NCBI RefSeq assembly: GCF_024606225.1
Contig: NZ_JAGRPU010000048.1
Span: 1-39,723, forward strand
DNA: 39,723 nucleotides
Direction of reading: 5' to 3'
From: Endozoicomonas sp. ISHI1
GTDB lineage: Bacteria > Pseudomonadota > Gammaproteobacteria > Pseudomonadales > Endozoicomonadaceae
Shown here: one piece after another, positions 8,380-17,301 of the stretch
Layout of the letters: every line of letters starts with the position of its first letter
Numbering within the stretch: position 1 is the first letter of the stretch
Notes under the pieces: model-generated
Databases searched by the model: none
What the model was told of the DNA's origin: nothing
What the model saw: the letters and a program-made list of their open reading frames with translations, nothing else
Made by a program: the position numbers and the translations under genes

Positions 8380-9981
8380 CTACCTTGCCCCGGCCTCGGT
8401 CAGGGCTTTTACGCACTCGGTATTGCCCTTCTCGGCTGCGATGGACAGTGGGGTGGTACCATCCGGCAAAGTGGTGTTGAGATCTGCCCCGGCTTCGATC
8501 AGGGCTTTCACACAGTTAGTATTGCCCATCCAGGCAGCGACGAGCAGTGGGGTAGGGCCAAACGACAATGCAGCGTTAAGATCCGCTTTGCCTTCGATCA
8601 GGGTTTTCATACAGTTGGTATTGCCGCTCCAGGCAGCGCAGTGCAACGGGGTGAAGCCATCCTTGGCTCGGGCGTTGATATCCGCCCCGGCTTCGATCAG
8701 GAATTTCAGGTTGTCGACGTTATGGTGCCGGGCAGCTAAGTGCAGTGCTGTGATGCCATCGTCATTAACGGCGTAGAGATTCGCCCCGTAATTGAACAGA
8801 AGTTCAATGATCGCTGTATGTCCGTTAAGAGACGCCAACATCAAGGCCGTGTAATCGTGATCCATAACGGCATTGACATTGACTCCTTCTGCCAGTGACT
8901 TAGCCACCTGATCCCAATCCCCTAGAATACAAGCATCAAAAAACGCCTGTTTCGGGAAAAATGTATCCGGGTGATATTCACCGGTGTTCTTATTCAACAT
9001 TGGCATCGGGTCTTGCCGACACATCGCGCACTGGCGTGAGCCGATGGGCTGTTTAAGGAAAGACTTCGAAATACAGTCCAGGTCGAAGTGCTTGCCACAA
9101 CAGTGGGCTTTGACGATGACAGGCGCTGGATTACGTCCATGGAAATGGCTCAGACAAATAGGACAAAGGTCGGCCTCCGGGGTTACGACAGTGTCCCTGG
9201 GGTCAGGGGTATGAGCCATGCTATCCATCTGCCACTCAGTGGGTCCACTACTATTGGATGATGGCCTAAATTGACAAGCGCCATGACAGGGAGAGACGAA
9301 ACAATCTAAACCCAAAGTATGCTGATGTTGTTGCTGTGAGCCTCCGCTACCACCGGCAGAGTCAGAATGAAGAAAGCTGTTGGAAGCGCCTGTGGGGCCG
9401 ACGGTGGCTTCCTGAGCTTGCTGCCCAGATGGTTCTGATGGCGTGTGTTGTTGCTGATCATTGCCAGAGCCGGGCACCATAATGATGGCCGCCAGCGGGT
9501 GATCCCGACACAGCTCTTTTAGTTCTATCGGGTTAAACGACGATGAGTATATATTCCAATAGCTCTTTAAAAGCCAACCGACAGCAAAAATCACTTCTAC
9601 AGGTAGCCATGAATAAGTGGTGGAGCTGAGTGGGGTATTCTTGCTAGTCAGGATCAGTTCGTAACCCATCAGCAGATGATTGGCGTAAAGCCATGGCCAT
9701 GCAATTGATTCAATGATGGTCTTTTTTAGTTCGCAACCGTTTAATCTGACTTGCTTCTCATCAGACGTAAGACTTGATTCTGCATAGCCGTTTGTATGAG
9801 CAATGTCTGAGAAGGTGCCCGACAGTGTATGCTGGTCAGGTTTTATAGAAAAGTTCAGGTTTTGAGAGCCCGTTTTCTGTTCAACCTCGACAACAAAACG
9901 TTTTGTCAACGGTTGAGCCTGACAGACCACGGACAGCGTCATCAGCAACAGTGGTGCTGCAAAGAGTGAGTGTTTAATAAT
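8380..9981 (-). CDS. ANK2: class A secreted RING-ankyrin protein
   Basis: Tandem twin of ANK1 with the same length and architecture. It has the ATT start at 9981 (TTG at 9948 if ATT is not used), a Sec signal peptide, one hydrophobic segment, a Gln-rich linker, the variant RING with CCGKHFDLDC, an N-cap and five ANK repeats ending in LTEAGAR. Visible protein differences from ANK1 are few before the RING (for example SIAWPW for SMSWPW, and VPGSG for TPGSG). They concentrate in the ANK repeats (LAARHHN, TPLLVAAWMG), the surface expected to bind partners. The unit spacing to ANK1 is 1794 bp, with homologous spacers, so this is a recent tandem duplication. Confidence 0.85.
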   Translation of the reverse strand: MIKHSLFAAPLLLMTLSVVCQAQPLTKRFVVEVEQKTGSQNLNFSIKPDQHTLSGTFSDIAHTNGYAESSLTSDEKQVRLNGCELKKTIIESIAWPWLYANHLLMGYELILTSKNTPLSSTTYSWLPVEVIFAVGWLLKSYWNIYSSSFNPIELKELCRDHPLAAIIMVPGSGNDQQQHTPSEPSGQQAQEATVGPTGASNSFLHSDSAGGSGGSQQQHQHTLGLDCFVSPCHGACQFRPSSNSSGPTEWQMDSMAHTPDPRDTVVTPEADLCPICLSHFHGRNPAPVIVKAHCCGKHFDLDCISKSFLKQPIGSRQCAMCRQDPMPMLNKNTGEYHPDTFFPKQAFFDACILGDWDQVAKSLAEGVNVNAVMDHDYTALMLASLNGHTAIIELLFNYGANLYAVNDDGITALHLAARHHNVDNLKFLIEAGADINARAKDGFTPLHCAAWSGNTNCMKTLIEGKADLNAALSFGPTPLLVAAWMGNTNCVKALIEAGADLNTTLPDGTTPLSIAAEKGNTECVKALTEAGAR

Positions 9982-9982
9982 T

Positions 9983-10019
9983 CTATCCTTCCATTCTGGT
10001 GCACAGAGAGGAAGGATAG
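9983..10019 (-). promoter_or_regulatory. RBS-sequestering hairpin upstream of ANK2
   Basis: Same perfect 10-bp inverted repeat as upstream of ANK1: arms 9983-9992 and 10010-10019, 17-nt loop, the GGAAGG in the start-proximal arm, ATT at 9981. Confidence 0.6.
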
Positions 10020-10037
10020 ATCAAGAAAATAACGCTA

Positions 10038-10198
10038 ACAGCCTGTCGGACTTAAGGCTGTCCTACTGCGGTTGCAATAAATTGGTCTAAAAATTCCTGC
10101 TTCTTCGTCAAATAGCTCGCTATTCTCCTCAGAAGCAGAAATTTTTATCCTCAATTTCTTGCAATCCTCGCTACGGACGCTTAAGTCCGACAGGCTGC
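10038..10198. mobile_element. 161-bp palindromic MITE, copy 1
   Basis: Inserted between ANK2 and ANK3 relative to the otherwise matching ANK1/ANK2 spacer (empty site 'aacgctagtttc'). Ends are (A/G)CAGCCTGTCGGACTTAAG and its inverse, and a TA dinucleotide is duplicated at both sides. The left half is nearly the reverse complement of the right half, so the whole element could fold into an 80-bp imperfect hairpin. No coding capacity. TA target duplication suggests mobilisation by an IS630/Tc1-mariner-type transposase elsewhere. Confidence 0.8.
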
Positions 10199-10403
10199 TA
10201 GTTTCAAAAGCTCTGACACACTCGCTGCAGTGGTCTTGCCAAAAGACGACAACGGGCAGTCTGAGTAAAGTTCTGTAAGATCATTTCTCATGCAATCAAT
10301 AATCGCTGATTTTCAGGGTGGTGCGTAGCTTGAGTTAGTCAGTAAGTGATAAGTTCATTGGTTAACATTGTACCTTTTTTGTTTCCTGCCCTGCCTTCGC
10401 TAC

Positions 10404-12002
10404 CTACCTTGCCCCAGCCTCGGTCAGGGCTTTTACGCACTCGGTATTGCCCATCTCGGCTGCGATGGACAGTGGGGTGGCGCCATCCGGCAAAGTGGTG
10501 TTGAGATCTGCCCCGGCTTCGATCAGGGCTTTCACACAGTTAGTATTGCCCATCCAGGCAGCGACGACCAGTGGGGTAGGGCCAAACGACAAGGCAGCGT
10601 TAAGATCCGCTTTGCCTTCGATCAGGGTTTTCATACAGTTGATACTGCCGCTCCAGGCAACGAAGTGCATCGGGGTGCCGCCAAGCTTGGTTCGGGCGTT
10701 GAGATCCGCCCCTGCTTCGATCAGGAGTTTCATGTTGTCGGCGTTATGGTGCCGGGCAGCGCAGTGCAGTGCTGTGTTGTCATCGTCACTATGGGCGTTG
10801 AGATTCGCCCCGTAATTGAACAGAAGTTCAACGATTGCTGTGTGCCCGCAACCAGACGCCAACATCAAGGCCGTGTAATCGTGATCCATAACGGCATTGA
10901 CATTGACTCCTTCTGCCAGTGACTTAGCCACCTGATCCCAATCCCCGACAATACAAGCATCAAAAAACGCCTGTTTCGGGAAAAATGTATCCGGGTGATA
11001 TTCACCGGTGTTCTTATTCAACATTGGCATCGGGTCTTGCCGACACATCGCGCACTGGCGTGAGCCGATGGGCTGTTTAAGGAAAGACTTCGAAATGCAG
11101 TCCAGGTCGAAGTGCTTGCCACAACAGTGGGCTTTGACGATCACAGGCGCTGGATTACGCCCATGGAAATGGCTCAGACAAATAGGACAAAGGTCGGCCT
11201 CCGGCGTTACGACAGTGTCCCTGGGGTCAGGGGTATGAGCCATGCTATCCATCTGCCACTCATTGAGCCCACTGCTATTGGATGATGGTCGAAATTGACA
11301 AGCGCCATGACAGGGAGAGACGAAACAATCTAAACCCAAAGTATGCTGGTGTTGTTGTGAGCCTCCGCTACCACCGGCAGAGTCAGAATTAAGGAAGCTG
11401 TTGGAAGCACCTGCAGGGCCGACGGTGGCTCCCTGGGCTTGCTGCCCAGATGGTTCTGATGGCGGGTGTTGTTGCTGATCATTGCCAGATCCGGGCGTCA
11501 TAATGATGGCCGCCAGCGGGTGATCACGACACAGCTCTTTTAGTTCTATCGGGTTAAACGACGATGAGTACATATTCCAATAGCTCTTTAAAAGCCAACC
11601 GACAGCAAAAATCACTTCTACAGGTAGCCATGAATAAGTGGTGTAGCTGAGTGGGGTATTCTTGCTGGTCAGGATCAGTTCGTAACCCATCAGCAGATGA
11701 TTGGCGTAAAGCCATGGCCATGACATTGATTCAATGATGGTCTTTTTTGGTTCGCAACCGTTTAATCCGACTTGCTTCTCATCAGACGTAAGACTTGATT
11801 CTGCATAGCCGTTTGTATGAGCAATGTCTGAGAAGGTGCCCGACAGTGTATGCTGGTGAGGTTTTATAGAAAAGTTCAGGTTTTGAGAGCCCGTTTTCTG
11901 TTCAACCTCGACAACAAAACGTTTTGTCAACGGTTGAGCCTGACAGACGACGGACAGCGCCATCAGCAACAGTGGTGCTGCAAAGAGTGAGTGTTTAATA
12001 AT
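10404..12002 (-). CDS. ANK3: class A secreted RING-ankyrin protein
   Basis: Third member of the ANK1-3 triplet: 532 codons from ATT at 12002, or TTG at 11969. Signal peptide, hydrophobic segment, linker and variant RING match ANK1/2 closely, with one Gln fewer in the QQHQH tract. The five ANK repeats differ most (LASGCGH, CAARHHN, FVAWSGS, VVAAWMG, IAAEMGN). This pattern, conserved scaffold with varied repeats, recurs across the array. The gap to ANK2 (422 bp) holds a MITE and a 65-bp block beginning 'aagatcattt' that also lies upstream of ANK9 and ANK17. Confidence 0.85.
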   Translation of the reverse strand: MIKHSLFAAPLLLMALSVVCQAQPLTKRFVVEVEQKTGSQNLNFSIKPHQHTLSGTFSDIAHTNGYAESSLTSDEKQVGLNGCEPKKTIIESMSWPWLYANHLLMGYELILTSKNTPLSYTTYSWLPVEVIFAVGWLLKSYWNMYSSSFNPIELKELCRDHPLAAIIMTPGSGNDQQQHPPSEPSGQQAQGATVGPAGASNSFLNSDSAGGSGGSQQHQHTLGLDCFVSPCHGACQFRPSSNSSGLNEWQMDSMAHTPDPRDTVVTPEADLCPICLSHFHGRNPAPVIVKAHCCGKHFDLDCISKSFLKQPIGSRQCAMCRQDPMPMLNKNTGEYHPDTFFPKQAFFDACIVGDWDQVAKSLAEGVNVNAVMDHDYTALMLASGCGHTAIVELLFNYGANLNAHSDDDNTALHCAARHHNADNMKLLIEAGADLNARTKLGGTPMHFVAWSGSINCMKTLIEGKADLNAALSFGPTPLVVAAWMGNTNCVKALIEAGADLNTTLPDGATPLSIAAEMGNTECVKALTEAGAR

Positions 12003-12003
12003 T

Positions 12004-12040
12004 CTATCCTTCCATTCTGGTGCACAGAGAGGAAGGATAG
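12004..12040 (-). promoter_or_regulatory. RBS-sequestering hairpin upstream of ANK3
   Basis: Perfect 10-bp inverted repeat, arms 12004-12013 and 12031-12040, with GGAAGG in the start-proximal arm directly before ATT at 12002. Identical in layout to the ANK1 and ANK2 leaders. Confidence 0.6.
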
Positions 12041-12058
12041 ATCAAGAAAATAACGCTA

Positions 12059-12219
12059 GCAGCCTGTCGGACTTAAGGCTGTCCTACTGCGGTTGCAATA
12101 AATTGGTCTAAAAATTCCTGCTTCTTCGTCAAATAGCTCGCTATTCTCCTCAGAAGCAGAAATTTTTATCCTCAATTTCTTGCAATCCTCGCTACGGACG
12201 CTTAAGTCCGACAGGCTGC
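12059..12219. mobile_element. 161-bp palindromic MITE, copy 2
   Basis: Second copy of the element between ANK2 and ANK3, at the exactly equivalent position upstream of ANK3. It has perfect termini GCAGCCTGTCGGACTTAAG / CTTAAGTCCGACAGGCTGC flanked by TA (12057-12058 and 12220-12221). Identical position and flanks mean it was copied together with the gene unit rather than inserted twice. Confidence 0.8.
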
Positions 12220-12383
12220 TAGTTTCAAAAGCTCTGACACACTCGCTGCAGTGGTCTTGCCAAAAGACGACGGTTCAGTCCTATGGCTATAAAGCTTGCA
12301 GTGGCTAAATAACCACTTATTTCAAAAACTCATAAAATGCTAATGCCTCAAAGCCGTGCTTACTGGATGACATAACGCCTTTC

Positions 12384-13451
12384 TTATTTTCTCTTCCTTG
12401 CCCTGGAGTAGGTCAGGAGCTTCGCGCATTCGGTATTGCCCATCCTGGTTGCGATGGACAACGGGGTGGAGCCATCCGACAAGGCGACGTTGTCATGCGC
12501 CTTAGCCATGAGCAGGAGTGCCAGGCAATAGTTATTGCCCTTCTCGGCTGCAAGGTACACAGGGGTGGCGCCATTCACAGCCTGGGCATTGACATCCGCC
12601 TCGGCCTTGATCAGGACTTCTACGCATTTGCCGTTATTATGCAGGGCAGCGAGTAGCAAAGGGGTGCTACCATCCGGCAAGGTGGCGTCGACATTCGCAC
12701 CGCCTTCGATCAGGGTTTCAATGCTGTAATCGTTAAATTGTTTGGCAGCGAAGTGCAATGGGGTGATGCCATCCTTAGTCCGTGCGTTGGCATCTGCCCC
12801 GGCTTCGATCAGGAGTTTAATGTTGCTGACGTTAAAGTTCTGGGTAGCCCAGTGCAGTGCTGTGGCGCCACGCGAGCAGGCGGCGTTGACTTTCGCCCCG
12901 GCTTTGATCAGGAGCTTCATGCAGGCGGGGTCATGATGTTTCTGGGCAGCAATTATCAGCGGGGTGACGCCATCCTTAGCCCGGGCGGTGTTGACCTCCG
13001 CCCCTGCGTTGAGCAGGCGTTCCAAGAGTTTCTTGTTCCCGTTATATGATGCCAGCATCAAGGCAGTGAGACCATTATTCATAACGGCATTGACATTGAC
13101 TCCTTCTGCCAGTGACTTATCCACCTGATCCACATCCCCTTGAAGACAGGCATTATAAAACGTCTGATCGGGGAAAAATTTATCCAGGTGAAATTTACCG
13201 GTGTTCAGATTCACTACAGGCATCGGGTCTTGCTGACACACCGAGCACTGTCGTGAGCCGACCGACTTTCCAACAAACTGCTGCGAAATGCAGTCCAGAT
13301 GGAAGCGGTGGCCACAATTGGTTTGACATAGGGGGTTGACGTCCACTGGCGCCACCTTTCGGCCATGGAAAGGTTCCAAACAAACAGGGCATACATCGGC
13401 CTGCGACTGTTCGCCAGGGACCATAGGAAAGGAGCGAGTCATAGCATCCAT
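12384..13451 (-). CDS. ANK4: class B RING-H2 ankyrin protein
   Basis: 355 residues without signal peptide. The ATG at 13451 (MDAMTRS) is preceded by GGAGG with 8-nt spacing. The RING-H2 finger is canonical, with ligands C21, C24, C46, H48, H51, C54, C69 and C72 (CPVC...CGHRFHLDC...CSVC). An N-cap (FYNACLQGDVDQV) and seven ANK repeats follow (TALMLAS to TPLSIAT). RING-H2 proteins are typically E3 ubiquitin ligases, which bacteria lack substrates for, so a host-directed role is likely. The C-terminus is basic (SRARKRK). A leader ORF starts at 13560 and overlaps this start. The 381-bp gap towards ANK3 holds the MITE and otherwise only leader-type sequence. Confidence 0.88.
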   Translation of the reverse strand: MDAMTRSFPMVPGEQSQADVCPVCLEPFHGRKVAPVDVNPLCQTNCGHRFHLDCISQQFVGKSVGSRQCSVCQQDPMPVVNLNTGKFHLDKFFPDQTFYNACLQGDVDQVDKSLAEGVNVNAVMNNGLTALMLASYNGNKKLLERLLNAGAEVNTARAKDGVTPLIIAAQKHHDPACMKLLIKAGAKVNAACSRGATALHWATQNFNVSNIKLLIEAGADANARTKDGITPLHFAAKQFNDYSIETLIEGGANVDATLPDGSTPLLLAALHNNGKCVEVLIKAEADVNAQAVNGATPVYLAAEKGNNYCLALLLMAKAHDNVALSDGSTPLSIATRMGNTECAKLLTYSRARKRK

Positions 13452-13560
13452 AATTAGAACCTCCGTGTAATTTAATTAAGTTATACGTTTTAGACACAAA
13501 AAAAGTACGATAGTTCAACTTTATGGCTATAAAGTTTCCTGTGGCTGAATAATCACCCAT
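13195..13560 (-). other. leader ORF overlapping the ANK4 start
   Basis: An ATG at 13560 opens a frame beginning MGDYSATGNFIAIKLNY that reads through the ANK4 Shine-Dalgarno sequence and start in another frame. The first 34 codons are conserved upstream of ANK8 and, fused in frame, upstream of ANK7. Only that upstream part is meaningful; the remainder is a shadow of ANK4. It may be a coupling leader or a relic N-terminus. Confidence 0.35.
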
Positions 13561-13641
13561 TTCAAAAACTCATAAGATGCTAATACCTCAAAGCCGTGTT
13601 TTCTGGATAAGATAACGTCTTTCTTTTGTTCCCCTCCTTGC

Positions 13642-15405
13642 CTATCTTCGTTGCCTTGCCCCGGCGTTGATCAGGAGTCTGGCGCAGTCGGCATTGCCCA
13701 TCTCGGTTGCGATGGAGAGAGGAGTGGTGCCATCCGGCAAGGCGGCGTTGATATTTGCCTCGGCCCTGATCAGGAGTTTCAAACACTCGATATTGCTTTC
13801 CCGGGCTGCGATGAACAGCGGGGTCGCGCCATCCTCAGCCCTTTGGGCGTTGAGATCGGCCTCAGAGTTGATCAGGAGTTCCACGCAGTCGGTATTGCCC
13901 CTCCGGGCTGCGGTGAATAGCGGGGTGGTGCCATCCTCACCCGGGATGTTGATATCTGCCCCGGCACTGATCAGGAGTTTCACACATTCGGTATTGCCCA
14001 TCTCGGCTGCGATGTGCAGCGCAGTGGTGCCGCATTGAGTTCGGACGTCGAGATCCGCCCTGGCGTTGATCAGGAGTTTCAGGCAGTCAGTGTTATTATC
14101 ATGTGCAGCGACGTGCAGCGGGGTGTAGCCATCATTATTCTGCTTGTTAAGGTCCGCCTCTGCTTCGATCAGGAGTTTCACGCAGTCGGTGCTATTTTCT
14201 TGTACAGCAATGAACAACGGGGTGGCACCCTCCTCGATCCAGACAGCGTTGAGATGCGCTCCCTCTTTGATCAGGAGTTTCACGCAGTCGGTGTTATTTT
14301 CTTGTGCAGCTATGAACAGTGGGCTGGCGCCATCCTCAGTCCGGGCGTTGACATCCGCCCTGGCGTTGATCAGCAGTTTCAGGCAGTCGATATGATTTTT
14401 TCGAGCAGCGACGTACAGTGGGGTGTTGCCATCTTCAGTCCGGGCGTTGACATCCGCCCTGGCGTTGATCAGCAGTTTCACGCAGTCGATGCTATTTCGC
14501 TGGACGGCGATGAACAGCGGGGTTCTGCCTTCTTCAGTTCGGGCATCGAGAATCGCCTCGGCCTTGATCAGGGCTTCCATGCAGTCGGTGTTATTTGCCT
14601 TGGCAGCGAAGAACAGCGGGGTGAGGCCATTCTCAGGCCCGGCATTGACATCTGCCTTGGCTCCGATCAGGAGTTTCACGCAGTCGGTTTTGCCTTTATC
14701 AGCCGCTATGATTAGCGGGGTGTTGCCATCCTTATCCTTGGTGTTGAGGTTCGCCTTGGCTTCGATAAGGGCTATCAGGCAGTGGGTATTGCCCAACTGG
14801 CTGGCCATGGACACCGGGGTGGAGCCATCCGCAGTCCTGGCATTGAGATCTGCTCCTTTATTGATCAGAAGTTTCACGCAGTCGGTGTTATTTTCCTGGG
14901 CAGCGACGAACAGTGCCGTGGCACCAGCCTCAGAGGCGGCGTTGAGATTGGCTCCGGCGCTGATCAGGCGTTCGACGATAGCCTTGTGCCCCCGGTAAGA
15001 TGCGATAATCAAGGCATTGTTAACATCATGCGTAACGGCATTGACATTGACGCCTTCTGCCAGTGACCTCACCACCTGATCCAAATCCCCTTGAAAACAG
15101 GCATAATAAAATGCCTGATTGGGGAAAGATGTATCCGGGTAAGATTCACCGGTGTTCAGATTCACTACAGGCATCGGGTCTTGCCGGCACACCGCGCACT
15201 GTCGTGAGCCGACGGACTTTTCAACAAACTGTATCGAAATACAATCCAGATGGAAGCGATGGCCACATTGGGTTCGACATTGGGCTTTGACGCCCACTGG
15301 CGCCACATCGCGGCCATGGAAAGGATCCAAACAAATAGGACAGACATCGGCCTGCGACTTTACGTTAGTTCCCATGGGGAGGGGAGGGCGAGCAATGCCG
15401 TCCAT
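13642..15405 (-). CDS. ANK5: class B RING-H2 ankyrin protein, 14 repeats
   Basis: 587 residues from the ATG at 15405 (MDGIARPP), the start conserved in the family; a TTG at 15429 would add eight. The Shine-Dalgarno position reads GAGTG rather than the GGAGG of ANK4/7/8. RING-H2 ligands C22, C25, C47, H49, H52, C55, C70 and C73 are all present. Fourteen ANK repeats follow, several with the motif ENNTDCVKLLI, and two repeats carry a one-residue insertion (VWIEEGATPL, QRAEDGATPL). Ends LLINAGARQRR. The first 250 residues are nearly identical to ANK6, after which repeat number and content diverge, indicating internal repeat gain or loss. Confidence 0.88.
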   Translation of the reverse strand: MDGIARPPLPMGTNVKSQADVCPICLDPFHGRDVAPVGVKAQCRTQCGHRFHLDCISIQFVEKSVGSRQCAVCRQDPMPVVNLNTGESYPDTSFPNQAFYYACFQGDLDQVVRSLAEGVNVNAVTHDVNNALIIASYRGHKAIVERLISAGANLNAASEAGATALFVAAQENNTDCVKLLINKGADLNARTADGSTPVSMASQLGNTHCLIALIEAKANLNTKDKDGNTPLIIAADKGKTDCVKLLIGAKADVNAGPENGLTPLFFAAKANNTDCMEALIKAEAILDARTEEGRTPLFIAVQRNSIDCVKLLINARADVNARTEDGNTPLYVAARKNHIDCLKLLINARADVNARTEDGASPLFIAAQENNTDCVKLLIKEGAHLNAVWIEEGATPLFIAVQENSTDCVKLLIEAEADLNKQNNDGYTPLHVAAHDNNTDCLKLLINARADLDVRTQCGTTALHIAAEMGNTECVKLLISAGADINIPGEDGTTPLFTAARRGNTDCVELLINSEADLNAQRAEDGATPLFIAARESNIECLKLLIRAEANINAALPDGTTPLSIATEMGNADCARLLINAGARQRR

Positions 15406-15594
15406 AAGTAGAACACTCTTGTTAGTCAATAATCAGTGCGTATTAGACATTAGAACAGTTCGATAGTTCATTTATGTGGCGATAAAGTTTGCTGAGGCTA
15501 AACAATCACGCATTTCAAAAACTCAGAAGATGGAAACACCTGAAAGCCGTGTTTTCTGGATAAGATAACGTCTTTCTTTTGTTCCCCTCCTTAC

Positions 15595-17058
15595 CTATCT
15601 CCCCTGCCTTGCCCCGGCGTTGATCAGGAGTCTGGCGCAGTCGGCATTGCCCATCTCGGTTGCGATGGAGAGAGGAGTGGTGCCGTCCGGCAAGGCGGCG
15701 TTGATATCTGCCTCGGCCCTGATCAGGAGTTTCAAACACTCGATATTGCCTTCCCGGGCTGCGATGAACAGCGGGGTCGTGCCATCCTCAGCCCTTTGGG
15801 CGTTGAGTTCGGCCCCGCCGTTGATCAGAAGTTCCACGCAGTCGGTATTGCCCTTCAGGGCTGCGATGAATAGCGGGGTCGTGCCATCCTCACCCGGGAT
15901 GTTGATATCTGCCCCGGCACTGATCAGGAGTTTCACGCACTCGGTATTGCCCATCTTGGCTGCGACGTGCAGCGCAGTGGTGCCGTATTGAGTTCGGACG
16001 TCGAGATCCGCCTTAGCACTGATCAGGAGTTTCAGGCAGTCGATATGATTTTTCCGGGCAGCGACGTACGGTGGGGTTTCGCCACTCTTATTCCGGGGGT
16101 TGAGATCCGCCTCGGCGCTGATCAGGAGTTTCACGCAGTCGATGCTATTACGCAGGACGGCGAAGAACAGCGGGGTCATGCCATCATCAGTTCGGGCATC
16201 GAGAATCGCCTCGGCCTTGATCAGGGCTTCCATGCAGTCGGTGTTATTTGCCTTGACAGCGAAGAACAGCGGGGTGAGGCCATTCTCAGGCCCGGCATTG
16301 ACATCTGCCTTGGCTCCGATCAGGAGTTTCACGCAGTCGGTTTTTCCTTTATCAGCCGCTATGATTAGCGGGGTGTTGCCATCCTTATCCTTGGTGTTGA
16401 GGTTCGCCTTGGCTTCGATAAGGGCTTTCAGGCAGTCGGTATTGCCCAACTGGCTGGCCATGGACACCGGGGTGGAGCCATTCACAGTCCGAGCATTGAG
16501 ATCTGCCCCTTTATTGATCAGAAGTTTCACGCAGTCGGTGTTATTTTCCTGGGCAGCGACGAACAGTGCCGTGGCACCAGCCTCAGAGGCGGCGTTGAGA
16601 TTGGCTCCGGCGCTGATCAGGCGTTCGACGATAGCCTTGTGCCCCCGGTAAGATGCGATAATCAAGGCATTGTTAACATCATGCGTAACGGCATTGACAT
16701 TGACGCCTTCTGCCAGTGACCTCACCACCTGATCCAAATCCCCTTGAAAACAGGCATAATAAAATGCCTGATTGGGGAAAGATGTATCCGGGTAAGATTC
16801 ACCGGTGTTCAGATTCACTACAGGCATCGGGTCTTGCCGGCACACCGCGCACTGTCGTGAGCCGACGGACTTTTCAACAAACTGTATCGAAATACAATCC
16901 AGATGGAAGCGATGGCCACATTGGGTTCGACATTGGGCTTTGACGCCCACTGGCGCCACATCGCGGCCATGGAAAGGATCCAAACAAATAGGACAGACAT
17001 CGGCCTGCGACTTTACGTTAGTTCCCATGGGGAGGGGAGGGCGAGCAATGCCGTCCAT
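15595..17058 (-). CDS. ANK6: class B RING-H2 ankyrin protein, 11 repeats
   Basis: 487 residues from ATG at 17058. It is the sister of ANK5, with the same 5' flank, the same MDGIARPPLP start, an identical RING-H2 and identical opening ANK repeats. It has three repeats fewer than ANK5 in the middle; the last four repeats align again (TALHVAA, TPLFIAA, TPLFIAA, TPLSIAT). One repeat reads TPPYVAA, a Leu-to-Pro change in the first ANK helix that may weaken that repeat. The SD-position sequence is GAGTG. Confidence 0.88.
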   Translation of the reverse strand: MDGIARPPLPMGTNVKSQADVCPICLDPFHGRDVAPVGVKAQCRTQCGHRFHLDCISIQFVEKSVGSRQCAVCRQDPMPVVNLNTGESYPDTSFPNQAFYYACFQGDLDQVVRSLAEGVNVNAVTHDVNNALIIASYRGHKAIVERLISAGANLNAASEAGATALFVAAQENNTDCVKLLINKGADLNARTVNGSTPVSMASQLGNTDCLKALIEAKANLNTKDKDGNTPLIIAADKGKTDCVKLLIGAKADVNAGPENGLTPLFFAVKANNTDCMEALIKAEAILDARTDDGMTPLFFAVLRNSIDCVKLLISAEADLNPRNKSGETPPYVAARKNHIDCLKLLISAKADLDVRTQYGTTALHVAAKMGNTECVKLLISAGADINIPGEDGTTPLFIAALKGNTDCVELLINGGAELNAQRAEDGTTPLFIAAREGNIECLKLLIRAEADINAALPDGTTPLSIATEMGNADCARLLINAGARQGR

Positions 17059-17223
17059 AAGTAGAACACTCTTGTTAGTCAATAATCAGTGCGTGTTAGA
17101 CATTAGAACAGTTCAATAGTTCATTTATGTAGCGATAAAGTTTGCTGAGGCTAAACAATCACGCATTTCAAAACTCAGGGAATGGAAACACCTGAAAGCT
17201 GTGTCAGGTGTCTGTGTGCAATA

Positions 17224-17265
17224 CCTAGGCGGCCCCACCCAGGCGGCCCCACCTAGGCGGCCCCC
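17224..17265. repeat. three 14-bp GC-rich tandem repeats
   Basis: Units CCTAGGCGGCCCCA, CCCAGGCGGCCCCA and CCTAGGCGGCCCCC lie head to tail in the 690-bp gap between ANK6 and ANK7. They are far richer in GC than the surrounding spacer. They sit just upstream of the plus-strand coiled-coil ORF. Function unknown. Confidence 0.75.
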
Positions 17266-17301
17266 ACTCAATGTCTGCTATGCTGATTGCTCCTGCAACA
17301 A

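Noticed and set aside
13517-13536. AACTTTAT-GGCT-ATAAAGTT inverted repeat between ANK4 and ANK5 as a terminator
   Set aside because: The AT-rich stem is weak, the T-run is 12 nt away, and the perfect dyad is not kept at the equivalent positions upstream of ANK7, ANK8 or ANK11. It also lies inside the leader ORF.
13642-15405. Regular direct repeats of about 99 bp resembling a satellite or CRISPR-like array
   Set aside because: The period and conserved positions match ankyrin-repeat codons. There are no short constant repeats with unique spacers and no cas genes.
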